From contig CACKMS010000002.1 in the NCBI GenBank assembly GCA_902601315.1, positions 62,001 to 126,000 on the forward strand: a stretch of DNA of 64,000 nt, given 5' to 3'. The translations under genes were made by a program, and so were the position numbers. Position 1 is the stretch's first letter, and every line of letters starts with the position of its first letter. The notes beneath the pieces were generated by a model that saw nothing but the letters and a program-made list of their open reading frames with translations, did not search any database and was not told where the DNA came from. This DNA is from an uncultured Pelagibacteraceae bacterium (lineage in GTDB: Bacteria > Pseudomonadota > Alphaproteobacteria > Pelagibacterales > Pelagibacteraceae). Positions 9,269 through 18,149 of the stretch are shown piece by piece.

Positions 9269-10866
9269 GTAAAGAGAAAATCTATATATTTGATACTACA
9301 TTAAGGGATGGAGCCCAAACTCAAGGAGTAGACTTTTCATTAAATGAAAAGGAAAAGATTGCAAAATCTTTAGATCATTTAGGAGTGGATTACATTGAAG
9401 GGGGATGGCCAGGTGCTAACCCAACTGATACGGAATTTTTTAATAAAGACCAAAATTTTAAAAATGCAAATCTTACTGCATTTGGCATGACTAAAAAATC
9501 AGAGCATAGTGCAAATAACGATCCAATGTTATCGTCATTAATAAATTCTAAAAGTTCATCAGTTTGTTTGTTTGGCAAGGCATGGGATTTTCATGTTGAT
9601 GTCGCTTTAGGTATTTCAAATGAGCAGAATTTAGAAAACATTTGTGAAAGCGCAAAGCATATTGTGAGCTCTGGTAAAGAATTTATGTTTGATGCAGAGC
9701 ACTTTTTTGACGGTTATAAATCAAATTCTGAATATGCTTTATCATGCCTAAAGTCTGCATACGAAAATGGTGCAAGATGGGTTGTTCTTTGCGATACAAA
9801 TGGTGGAACTTTACCTCATGAAATATCTAAAATTGTTGAAGATGTTACAAAACATATACCAGGAAAAAATTTAGGCATTCATGCGCATAATGATACTGAA
9901 AATGCTGTTGCAAATAGTTTAGCAGCTGTTCAAGCAGGTGTCAGACAAGTACAAGGTACAATAAATGGGTTAGGGGAGAGATGTGGGAATGCAAATCTTA
10001 TGTCTTTAATACCAACTTTTTTCTTTAAAAAAGATTTTTCAGATAAATATGAAATAAGTATTAAACCAGAAAATATTAAAAATTTAACTCAGTGTTCAAG
10101 ATTATTAGATGAAATATTAAATAGAAAACCAAACAAACATTTACCTTATGTGGGAGCTTCTGCATTTTCACATAAAGGAGGAATGCATGTATCAGCTGTT
10201 CAAAAAGATCCAAAAACTTATGAACATATCAACCCTGACAATGTAGGAAATGTAAGAAATATAGTTATTTCTGATCAATCAGGACAATCTAATATTATGT
10301 CTCGATTAAATGCTATTGGTATTAAAATAAAAAAAGATGATCCAAAAATTAAGAAACTCTTACATGAAGTTAAAGATAGAGAGTTTATTGGATATAGTTA
10401 TGATGGTGCAGATGCATCCTTTGAATTACTTGCACGTAGATTAATGGGAGATATTCCAAGATATATTTCAATAAATGAATACGATGTATCTGTTAAAAAA
10501 GACTCAACTGGAGAAGTAATTTCATTTGCTAAAGCTAAACTTGAAGTTGATGGACATGAAATACTTTGTGAAGGTGAAGGAAACGGTCCTGTGAATGCAC
10601 TAGATAACGCGATTAGAAAAAATGTAAATAAACTAGAAAAGTATTCAGAATACTTAAAAGATTTAAAATTAGTTGATTATAAAGTTAGAATTCTAAATAC
10701 GGGTACTGGTGCTGTAACAAGAGTATCAATAGAAAGTGCAGACTCAAAACATGGAAATTGGTTTACAATTGGAGTTTCTCCAAACATCATAGATGCTTCC
10801 TTTAAAGCTTTAATTGATAGCTTAGATTATAAATTATTTAAAGATAATGCTCCAGCTAGCACTTAA
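9265..10866 (+). CDS. cimA: (R)-citramalate synthase
   Basis: CimA condenses pyruvate with acetyl-CoA, giving a threonine-independent route to 2-oxobutyrate and isoleucine. The protein has the HMGL-like TIM-barrel start DTTLRDGAQ at 10-18, a metal-binding HAHNDTENAVANS near 207-219, NGLGERCGNANL in the barrel, and a C-terminal LeuA-type dimerisation/allosteric domain from about 390. Length (533) matches CimA of the Geobacter/Leptospira type rather than shorter homocitrate synthases. I chose the ATG at 9265 because it overlaps the cysS stop; a GTG four codons upstream is less attractive. 2-Isopropylmalate synthase is the alternative, but the DGAQTQGV sequence and overall pattern fit CimA better. 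Confidence 0.88.
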   Translation: MSKEKIYIFDTTLRDGAQTQGVDFSLNEKEKIAKSLDHLGVDYIEGGWPGANPTDTEFFNKDQNFKNANLTAFGMTKKSEHSANNDPMLSSLINSKSSSVCLFGKAWDFHVDVALGISNEQNLENICESAKHIVSSGKEFMFDAEHFFDGYKSNSEYALSCLKSAYENGARWVVLCDTNGGTLPHEISKIVEDVTKHIPGKNLGIHAHNDTENAVANSLAAVQAGVRQVQGTINGLGERCGNANLMSLIPTFFFKKDFSDKYEISIKPENIKNLTQCSRLLDEILNRKPNKHLPYVGASAFSHKGGMHVSAVQKDPKTYEHINPDNVGNVRNIVISDQSGQSNIMSRLNAIGIKIKKDDPKIKKLLHEVKDREFIGYSYDGADASFELLARRLMGDIPRYISINEYDVSVKKDSTGEVISFAKAKLEVDGHEILCEGEGNGPVNALDNAIRKNVNKLEKYSEYLKDLKLVDYKVRILNTGTGAVTRVSIESADSKHGNWFTIGVSPNIIDASFKALIDSLDYKLFKDNAPAST

Positions 10867-11594
10867 TGTCTTTTAAAAATATTTCTTTTATTTTACATAA
10901 GCCACAATTATCCGAAAATATCGGCGCCTGTGCTAGGGCTATCAAAAACTTTAATTTTCAAAAATTATTATTAATTGATCCAAAGCCAATTTTTCCAAAT
11001 GACAAAATTATTGCAACTTCAGTTGGAGCAAAGGATATTATCAAAAATGCAAAAGTATTTAATCATATTGAAAAATCACTTAAAAAAATTGATATTTTGG
11101 TTGCAACATCTGCAAGATTTAGAAATAAAAATATCAAACATATATCTATTTCAGATTTAAATAAAATCGATTACTCTAAAAAAGTTGGTTTTTTATTTGG
11201 TTCTGAGGCATCAGGTTTATCAAATGATGAGGTAAGTTATGCAGATTATACTTTGCAAATTCCAAGTAACAAAAACTTTAGATCATTAAATTTATCACAC
11301 AGTCTGATTATTGTTGCACAAATTATAAGTAGTCATATTTCAAATAAGAAATATAAATTTGAAAAATCAAAAAAAATTAAACCTGCATCGAAAAAGGATA
11401 TTCAAAGCATGCTTTCTTTGTGCATTAATAATCTAGAACAAAAAAATTTTTTTAACCCACCAGAAAAAAAACCTATTATGTTAGAAAATTTAAGAAGTAT
11501 TTTTTATAAAATGAACCTATCTGAAAAAGAAACTCGCATTTTATCAAGTGTATTCGCTGGTTTGATTAAAAAAAGGTTGATTGACAAAACCTAA
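10866..11594 (+). CDS. trmJ: SPOUT RNA methyltransferase, TrmJ-like (tRNA Nm32)
   Basis: Predicted to 2'-O-methylate position 32 of tRNA anticodon loops using S-adenosylmethionine. The SpoU/SPOUT domain begins with [20 protein letters not shown], where the Asn and Arg correspond to motif 1. [12 protein letters not shown] at about 112-123 is motif 2, and [15 protein letters not shown] is motif 3 in the trefoil knot. The C-terminal 80 residues form a helical extension usual for TrmJ. At 242 residues it is normal length. Its ATG shares one base with the cimA stop (TAATG). Assignment among TrmH-family subgroups is by motif resemblance only. Confidence 0.83.
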   Translation: MSFKNISFILHKPQLSENIGACARAIKNFNFQKLLLIDPKPIFPNDKIIATSVGAKDIIKNAKVFNHIEKSLKKIDILVATSARFRNKNIKHISISDLNKIDYSKKVGFLFGSEASGLSNDEVSYADYTLQIPSNKNFRSLNLSHSLIIVAQIISSHISNKKYKFEKSKKIKPASKKDIQSMLSLCINNLEQKNFFNPPEKKPIMLENLRSIFYKMNLSEKETRILSSVFAGLIKKRLIDKT

Positions 11595-11620
11595 CATCTG
11601 CTTATAAAACCCGATATTCA

Positions 11621-12238
11621 ATGACAAAAAGATTAAACTCTAAACACAAAGTAGACAGAAGGTTAAAAGTAAACCTTTGGGGAAGACCAAAAAGCCCATT
11701 CAATACTAGAGCTTACCCTCCAGGACAACATGGACAAACAAAGTCAGCAAAACCATCCGACTATGGAATTCAACTTCAAGCTAAACAAAAATTAAAATCA
11801 TATTACGGCAATATGAACGAAAGACAGTTCAGAAATATGTATAAAAAAGCTATTATGAAGAAAGGTGATACTGCAGAAAATTTAATTGGTCTATTAGAGA
11901 GAAGATTAGATGCAGTTATCTACAGATCAAAATTATCCAATACTATTTTTTCATCAAGACAATTGATTAATCATGGTCATGTGAAAGTTAATGGAAAAAA
12001 AGTTAATATTGCAAGTTTTCAAGTTAAAGAAGAAGATACTATTGAAATTAGAGATAAATCAAAAACACTAGCTTTAATAGATATTGCTCTTGCAAACAAA
12101 GAAAGAGAAGTTCCAGAATATCTTCAGCTAGATGAAAAAAATAAAAAAGTAAAATTTGTTAGAGTTCCAGCTTTTGAAGAAGTCCCATACCCAGTAGTGA
12201 TGGAACCCAATTTAGTTATCGAATATTATTCTAGATAA
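11621..12238 (+). CDS. rpsD: 30S ribosomal protein S4
   Basis: S4 is a primary 16S rRNA-binding protein that nucleates 30S assembly. The 205-residue sequence has the N-terminal RYRGPRLK-equivalent basic region and a canonical S4 domain from about 95, with RLDAVIYR and [15 protein letters not shown]. The alphaproteobacterial type lacks the N-terminal zinc cysteines, as here. It lies 26 nt after the trmJ-like gene and is apart from the ribosomal operons in the second half of the window. A 103-nt gap separates it from the surface-protein genes. Confidence 0.97.
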   Translation: MTKRLNSKHKVDRRLKVNLWGRPKSPFNTRAYPPGQHGQTKSAKPSDYGIQLQAKQKLKSYYGNMNERQFRNMYKKAIMKKGDTAENLIGLLERRLDAVIYRSKLSNTIFSSRQLINHGHVKVNGKKVNIASFQVKEEDTIEIRDKSKTLALIDIALANKEREVPEYLQLDEKNKKVKFVRVPAFEEVPYPVVMEPNLVIEYYSR

Positions 12239-12245
12239 TAATTAA

Positions 12246-12264
12246 TGTGCTGTATTAGCGCACA
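12246..12264 (+). other. Small hairpin after rpsD
   Basis: TGTGC at 12246-12250 pairs with GCACA at 12260-12264 around a 9-nt loop, 7 nt after the rpsD stop. There is no immediate run of T, so it does not qualify as an intrinsic terminator. It may mark an mRNA 3' end or be chance. Confidence 0.25.
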
Positions 12265-12341
12265 ATATGCTCGTATTTCTTAGTTTTTTGAAAATTAAAT
12301 TTAAACGTAATTTTTTCATATGTGCTAATTAACCTAGAGCC

Positions 12342-15272
12342 ATGGTTAATTCACTTAAATATACAAAAAATCTTTTTTTTAAAATAAGTTCGATAACAAA
12401 TATCTATACACTAATTCTTTTTTTCTTAATTTTGGGACAGCCCAATATTCATGCAGCAACTTGTTCAGATACAGCCGGAACGATTGTAATTTCCTCTGAT
12501 TGTGAAGATTTTGCGGATAGCGGTACAATTGATTCTTTAACAATTAACAGTGGTGTAACAGTCGATAGAAGTGGAACTACTAGAGCAATAGATTTAAATG
12601 AAACTATTGGAACAATTACAATAAATGGCACTGTTGCAGACGATATATATTTAAATGGCAATACTGTTACGACAATTGATATTGGTGCAGGCGCATCAGT
12701 TACTGATAATGATCATTATACCTTTTACATGAATAGTGGAACAACCATAACAAATTTTACTAATGCTGGTACGATTTCTAATTCAGCATCAAATGCGATT
12801 TACAACAGAAATAGGATAACTAATTTAACTAATACTGGAACAATATCAACTACTGGAAGCTTTGGTATTCAAGATAGAAATTTTGTAGTAAACCTTATTA
12901 ACTCTGGAACAATATCTGCTGGTGCTGATTATGGTTTTTATCAGGGAAATACCACTACTTTAATTAAGAATGAGACAGGTGGAACAATTTCTGCAGTCGG
13001 AGACTATGGTTTATGGATGAACAGTACTACAACTACAGTTACAAATGAAACTGGAGCTACTATTTCTGCAGGAGGTGATTATGGACTTTGGACCAGGGGT
13101 ACAATTGTAACACTCACTAACCAAGGAACTATAAGCGCAGGCGGCGGATATGGTGTTACTTTAAGTAATGTAACTACCTTTACAAATAGTGGGACCATTA
13201 GTGATGCAAATACTACTGCAGTATATGTGGATGACGGGCATACTGTTAGTAATTTTGAAAATTCAGGGACATTAACTTCTACAAATGGAGACGGTATTCT
13301 TACACATGCAAATGCAACATTTACAAATTTGACTATTACATCTGCCAGTACTTTTAATGTAGGAACTGGTCAATATGATATCGACAATCAAGGAGCAATA
13401 ACAACTTTAAATAATGGAGAGTCTCAATTAAGTTTGAACAAAAATTTACCCTCTAACTATAATATCATTGTTGGCAGTACTACTGTTTTTGGAACACTGG
13501 ATGTATCTAACGTTGCTGGGACAACTACTTTTGGTATTGACAGTAGTTCTTCTCTTTCATCAGGAACTTACACCAATGTAATAACTGGGGTTTCTGTTAG
13601 TAATTTTTCTGGAGGAGTAGCTCCAAGTGGCACTTACGGAAGTTGTACTTGGTCACTAACAACTGACGGGTCAGATAATTGGAGTCTTGTAGCTTCTTGC
13701 AACACAAATCCATCATTAAGCTCATCCAGTCCCTCTGATAATGCAACAGATGTTGCACTTGATGCAAATATAGTCTTAAATTTTAGTGAAAATGTTGATG
13801 TTGAAACTGGAAACATAACTATTAAAAAAACATCTGACAACTCAACATTTGAAACTATTGATGTAACAAGCTCTTATGTGACTGGAACTGGATCAACTCA
13901 AATAACTATTAATCCATCTTCAAATTTTGATGAGGAAGTTGAATATTATATTTTAATAGATGCAACAGCATTTGACGATTCAGAGAGTGGATCTTATGCA
14001 GGAATTTCATCAACAACCGCCTTGAGTTTTACAACGGGCAAATCTGATCCTACAACTAATAAAGATGTCGTTGGTTTAATTGATGCTCAAATTAGCGTAG
14101 CTAAGAATACTTTCACGCAGTCTGTTGGTGTAGTTTCAAGTAGACTTAGTTATTTAAGACAAAATAGAGATAATGATAATTTATCAAAAAATAATATTAA
14201 ATTAGATTTTGGAAATGCAATGCTAGCTTCTATAAGTGAGGCTTTAATTACTCCTATTTCGGAAAATAGTAATATGAGTATTATTCCTGATGACTGGTCT
14301 ACTTGGTCAGAAGGCTCAATAAGTATTACTAAAATTGGTGATACAAGCACATCATCTGAAAAGGAAATAGATAGCCAAGGTATTGCTTTTGGATTTGATA
14401 AAAAAATAAATGATAATGATATTTATGGTTTTGCTATTCAATATGGTCAGAGCGATACTGATATAGGATCTAATGGAAGTGGTATCGATAGCAAAAATTA
14501 TAATATTTCAATGTACAGAACAAGACCATTAGATGATAATAATTTTATCGAAGGATCAATCGGAATTGGAAAAATTAAAAGTGATATTGAGCGAAAGTCA
14601 AATTCTAATACATTAACTGCTTCAAGAGATGGAAACCAAATATTTGGATCAGTTAATTTTGGAAAAACAATTGACAAAGGAAACTTTAATTTAGTTCCAG
14701 CTTTAAGAGTAGATCTTGGATATACAGAACTTGAGGGATACCAAGAGGTTGGAACGGACGCTCTATCTTATGATGATCAAGAAGTACAAAGTGGGCTTTT
14801 ATCTTTAGGATTTGGTGTAAACAATCTAGTTAAATTCGATGATAGTACAATAAAACCATTTGGCTTAATTGAATTTGGTGTAGATTTTTCCGACTCGTCT
14901 GTAACCAAATTAAATTATGTATCTGATACGAGCACAACTTATACCTATACACAAGATACAATATCAGAATATATGTTAACATCTGAAGTTGGTTTTAGTT
15001 ACGACTCCAAAGATAACCTAACAATCAATACTAGCTACAGGCGTATCCAAGGTGAAAAACATGAACATACGGATACATTAACATTTGGTTTAAACTTTAA
15101 ATCGAAACGTGAAACAGAATATGCAATGCAATTTGGTGGAACTGAGGATTTATCTGCTGGACTTAATATTGCAAAGAACATTAATGGCCTAGATTTCAAT
15201 TTCAAATTAGATCAAGAATTTAATGAAAATCTTGATAAAAATGCAGAAATTTCAATGATTAAAAAGTTTTAA
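12342..15272 (+). CDS. Autotransporter surface protein with beta-helix passenger and Ig-like module
   Basis: The 976-residue protein starts with a long signal peptide, hydrophobic at about 21-33, with likely cleavage after IHA near residue 38. Residues about 136-325 contain some eight degenerate repeats of 22-25 residues built on N-x-G-T-I-S followed by YG. These are threonine/asparagine-rich and look like rungs of a right-handed beta-helix. An SbsA/Big_5-like Ig module spans about 456-565 (SSSPSDNATDVALDANIVLNF-type pattern). A helical linker ends in RLSYLRQNR, and an autotransporter-type barrel runs from about 650 to a terminal Phe. The passenger is probably surface-displayed; its ligand is unknown. 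It is the first of three related genes in tandem. No enzyme motif is visible. Confidence 0.82.
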   Translation: MVNSLKYTKNLFFKISSITNIYTLILFFLILGQPNIHAATCSDTAGTIVISSDCEDFADSGTIDSLTINSGVTVDRSGTTRAIDLNETIGTITINGTVADDIYLNGNTVTTIDIGAGASVTDNDHYTFYMNSGTTITNFTNAGTISNSASNAIYNRNRITNLTNTGTISTTGSFGIQDRNFVVNLINSGTISAGADYGFYQGNTTTLIKNETGGTISAVGDYGLWMNSTTTTVTNETGATISAGGDYGLWTRGTIVTLTNQGTISAGGGYGVTLSNVTTFTNSGTISDANTTAVYVDDGHTVSNFENSGTLTSTNGDGILTHANATFTNLTITSASTFNVGTGQYDIDNQGAITTLNNGESQLSLNKNLPSNYNIIVGSTTVFGTLDVSNVAGTTTFGIDSSSSLSSGTYTNVITGVSVSNFSGGVAPSGTYGSCTWSLTTDGSDNWSLVASCNTNPSLSSSSPSDNATDVALDANIVLNFSENVDVETGNITIKKTSDNSTFETIDVTSSYVTGTGSTQITINPSSNFDEEVEYYILIDATAFDDSESGSYAGISSTTALSFTTGKSDPTTNKDVVGLIDAQISVAKNTFTQSVGVVSSRLSYLRQNRDNDNLSKNNIKLDFGNAMLASISEALITPISENSNMSIIPDDWSTWSEGSISITKIGDTSTSSEKEIDSQGIAFGFDKKINDNDIYGFAIQYGQSDTDIGSNGSGIDSKNYNISMYRTRPLDDNNFIEGSIGIGKIKSDIERKSNSNTLTASRDGNQIFGSVNFGKTIDKGNFNLVPALRVDLGYTELEGYQEVGTDALSYDDQEVQSGLLSLGFGVNNLVKFDDSTIKPFGLIEFGVDFSDSSVTKLNYVSDTSTTYTYTQDTISEYMLTSEVGFSYDSKDNLTINTSYRRIQGEKHEHTDTLTFGLNFKSKRETEYAMQFGGTEDLSAGLNIAKNINGLDFNFKLDQEFNENLDKNAEISMIKKF
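12745..13320 (+). repeat. Degenerate tandem repeats coding for beta-helix rungs
   Basis: Roughly 66-75-nt units recur within the first autotransporter gene, each encoding an asparagine-x-GTIS core followed about eight residues later by YG or a similar turn. The best-matched units lie at about 12890-13160 and share wording such as GGAACAATATCTGC. Spacing varies, so this is a protein-level solenoid repeat, not an exact DNA satellite. Confidence 0.7.
15191..15272 (+). repeat. 82-nt 3'-end tract shared with the neighbouring autotransporter (copy 1)
   Basis: The last 82 nt of this gene match 17992-18073 at 80 of 82 positions by direct reading. The two differences are a silent A/G and a silent A/T. 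Similarity falls off quickly upstream. The tract encodes the final strand of the barrel, LDFNFKLDQEF to the terminal IKKF. Confidence 0.85.
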
Positions 15273-15322
15273 ATTTTTCATTTTACTTTATAAAATTTAA
15301 TCTAATTTCAAAATGTATTTAG

Positions 15323-18073
15323 ATGAAGGTTTTTTTAGAAAAAGTCGCTCTATTTAAAATTATATTTATAATTTTTTTTATAAGCTGCGCTAAAAATTTA
15401 AGTGCAAACGATAAATCCTTATCATTTGATGGTACGGATGATTTTGTAGAAATTGTAAATAACGCTGCACTTAACCCAACTGGTGCTTATACAGTTGCTG
15501 CTTGGTTTAAACAGGAGGGAGAAACAACAACATCGCCATTAGAACACTCATGGCAATCAATAATAACATCTAGGTCATGCACAGGCGGATGTAGAGGTTA
15601 TATGATGTATTTAAGACATAGAGATGTCGAGCTTCATGCTAGTAAACTTGAATATTGGCACGCAACAACACACAACACTAATTGGGTAAAAATTGAGTCT
15701 AGTGAACAAAGCGCTTGGAAAAAAACTGGAACAGCTGCTTGGGAATTTAATGTTATTAGATTTAATGGTACTAATGAAATAGATTTTTTTTTAAATGGAT
15801 CTCATATAGGAAATACATCCTCCGCTCATAGTATGAACAATCAAAATACAGATAAACCTACGAGGATAGGTGCAGGCAGGACTGAAGGGGCTGTTATGTA
15901 TCTTTTCAAAGGAAAAATTGATGATGTTGCTATCTGGGATGAAGCATTAACAAATGCAGAAATTACTGAACTTTATAATAACGGAGAGTCACTTTATGCA
16001 AAGGAAAATTATGGAGATTACACCTCTAAAGATAATTTAACAGCCTACTATACAATGGATAGTAATAATGGAAGTGGTACAACTTTATCGGATGATGAAG
16101 GAAGTAATGATGGAAGTTTTAATGGCGAACCTACATGGAGCTCAGATACGCCAGGTACAGCTCCAACAATAACTTCTTTTACCCCAACAGATGATTCTAC
16201 ATTTGTTGATGTAGATACAAACCTAGTTTTAAATTTTAGTGAAATTGTTCGTGGCACCTCCTCAGGTAACGTAACTATTAAAAAGGCTTCAGATAATTCT
16301 GTTGTAGAGGTAATTGCTGGCAATAGTGACAAAGTTAGTGGATCCTTAACTACACAAATTACTATCAACCCTGCAACTACACTTGATATAAATACAGAAT
16401 ATTACGTGCTAGTGGAGTACGGTGCTTTTGCGGATATATCAAATAATTCTGTTGATTTATTAGGGAAATCAGATTTTAGTTTTACTACTAACCAAAATCC
16501 TTCTCTTTCATCATCTAATCCATCAGATAATGCAACAGGTGTTGCAGCAGATGCTAATATAATTTTAAATTTTAGTGATAATGTGGACGCTGAAAGTGGA
16601 AATATTTCAATTTACAAATCTGTTGATGGTTCTCTGGTAGAAGAAATTGATGTGACTAGTGGACAAGTAAGTGGTTCTGGTACTTCACAAATTACAGTCA
16701 ACCCATCTTCAGATTTAGAAAGTGGAGTAGAATATTACATTTTAATTGACAGCACTGCATTTGACGATTCTTTGAGTAATAGTTATGCGGGCATAAGCAC
16801 TGCAGGTGAACTTAGTTTTAGAGTTTTAGCATCATCCGATCCTTTAGAAGATAAAAATGTAACTGGTTTATTAGACACTCAAACAGATATGTCTAATGTA
16901 GTTTTCAAGCAAACTATAGCTCCAATTTCAAATCGTTTAAAATATTTAAGACGAAACAGAAATAATGATGAATTAACAAATCAAAAGGTAAAATTAAACC
17001 TTCCTATAAATAATACTGTCTCAAAATTTTTAACAGAATATACAGATGTATTAGCTGTTTCTTCAAAAATTGAGGAAAAAGTTTTACCTGAAAAATGGTC
17101 CTCGTGGAGCGAAGGCTTGTATAGTGTGACTACAATTGGTGATGATCGAAATACAAATTCAAGAAAAATAAGATCAAACAGTTTTGCATTTGGGGTTGAT
17201 AAAAAGGTCAGTAAAAATCAATTTTATGGCTATGCGTTCCAATACGGTAAAAGTGATAGCAATATTACAAAAACTGGAACTTCTGCAGATAGTGAAAACT
17301 ATCATATTTCATGGTACGGCTCAAAACCTCATTCTGAAAAGAATTTTATTGAAGGATCAGTTGGTTTTGGTTTATTAGAAACTGATTTAATTAGAAAAAA
17401 AGACACTAACAGACTAACTGGTTCAAGAAATGGTGGGCAAGTTTTTGGAACAATTAATTATGGAAGATATCTTAGCAAAGGAAATATTGAGGTAATACCA
17501 AGAGTTGGTCTTGATTTGGGTTACACTGAGCTTAGCGCCTACACTGAAACCGGGACAGATGCACTGTCGTATTCTTCTCAATTTATTAGAAGTGGTTTAG
17601 CAACGCTAGGATTAGAATTTAATAATTTACTCTCTAATGAAAAAAATTCTTTTAAGACATTTGGTTCGTTAGACTATGGATTAGACTTTAGTGATACATC
17701 TGAGGCAAAAATAAATTATCTTTCAGATACGAGTACAATTTATACATATAAAGGATCTAATAATTCATCTCATTGGTTAAATGCTGAATTAGGATTTGAT
17801 TACATCGTAAAAGACACTCTAACATTATCTTCAAGTTATAATAGAAAACAAGGTAGTGATGATGAACATAGTGATACTGTAAAATTTAGATTTCATTTTA
17901 CACCAGAAAGAGAAACCGAATATGCAATGCAATTTGATGTAAATGAAGATCCATCTGCAGGATTTAACATTGCAAAAAATATTTATGGTTTAGATTTCAA
18001 TTTCAAGTTAGATCAAGAATTTAATGAAAATCTTGATAAAAATGCTGAAATTTCAATGATTAAAAAGTTTTAA
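15323..18073 (+). CDS. Autotransporter surface protein with LamG-like lectin domain and two Ig-like modules
   Basis: A 916-residue secreted protein with a signal peptide (hydrophobic 11-21, likely cleavage after LSA near 28). A LamG/concanavalin-A-like jelly-roll domain covers about 30-245, with LSFDGTDDFVEI at its start and GKIDDVAIWDEALTNAEI near its end, typical of LamG_3. Two SbsA/Big_5-type Ig-like modules follow at about 275-395 and 396-505. Then come a helical linker ending RLKYLRRNR and an autotransporter barrel from about 590 to the terminal Phe, beginning WSSWSEG. The lectin domain suggests binding of glycans or other surface ligands, which is inference. It starts 50 nt after the first autotransporter gene and shares its 3' end almost exactly. 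Confidence 0.82.
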   Translation: MKVFLEKVALFKIIFIIFFISCAKNLSANDKSLSFDGTDDFVEIVNNAALNPTGAYTVAAWFKQEGETTTSPLEHSWQSIITSRSCTGGCRGYMMYLRHRDVELHASKLEYWHATTHNTNWVKIESSEQSAWKKTGTAAWEFNVIRFNGTNEIDFFLNGSHIGNTSSAHSMNNQNTDKPTRIGAGRTEGAVMYLFKGKIDDVAIWDEALTNAEITELYNNGESLYAKENYGDYTSKDNLTAYYTMDSNNGSGTTLSDDEGSNDGSFNGEPTWSSDTPGTAPTITSFTPTDDSTFVDVDTNLVLNFSEIVRGTSSGNVTIKKASDNSVVEVIAGNSDKVSGSLTTQITINPATTLDINTEYYVLVEYGAFADISNNSVDLLGKSDFSFTTNQNPSLSSSNPSDNATGVAADANIILNFSDNVDAESGNISIYKSVDGSLVEEIDVTSGQVSGSGTSQITVNPSSDLESGVEYYILIDSTAFDDSLSNSYAGISTAGELSFRVLASSDPLEDKNVTGLLDTQTDMSNVVFKQTIAPISNRLKYLRRNRNNDELTNQKVKLNLPINNTVSKFLTEYTDVLAVSSKIEEKVLPEKWSSWSEGLYSVTTIGDDRNTNSRKIRSNSFAFGVDKKVSKNQFYGYAFQYGKSDSNITKTGTSADSENYHISWYGSKPHSEKNFIEGSVGFGLLETDLIRKKDTNRLTGSRNGGQVFGTINYGRYLSKGNIEVIPRVGLDLGYTELSAYTETGTDALSYSSQFIRSGLATLGLEFNNLLSNEKNSFKTFGSLDYGLDFSDTSEAKINYLSDTSTIYTYKGSNNSSHWLNAELGFDYIVKDTLTLSSSYNRKQGSDDEHSDTVKFRFHFTPERETEYAMQFDVNEDPSAGFNIAKNIYGLDFNFKLDQEFNENLDKNAEISMIKKF
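17992..18073 (+). repeat. 82-nt 3'-end tract shared with the neighbouring autotransporter (copy 2)
   Basis: Partner of 15191-15272, with 80 of 82 identical positions including the stop codon. It is in direct orientation, 2.8 kb away, and could support recombination between the two genes. Confidence 0.85.
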
Positions 18074-18149
18074 AATTCGCAAACGAGCATATAACAATTA
18101 AGAAATTATAAAATATAAATATTGATTATAATTTTTTATTTAGGCTTGA

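Noticed and set aside
12246-12264. Intrinsic terminator after rpsD
   Set aside because: The stem is only 5 bp and no T-run follows directly.
15323-15410. Lipoprotein signal in the second autotransporter (Cys22)
   Set aside because: The residues before Cys22 are F-I-S, a poor lipobox, and a standard signal-peptidase I site after LSA fits an autotransporter better.
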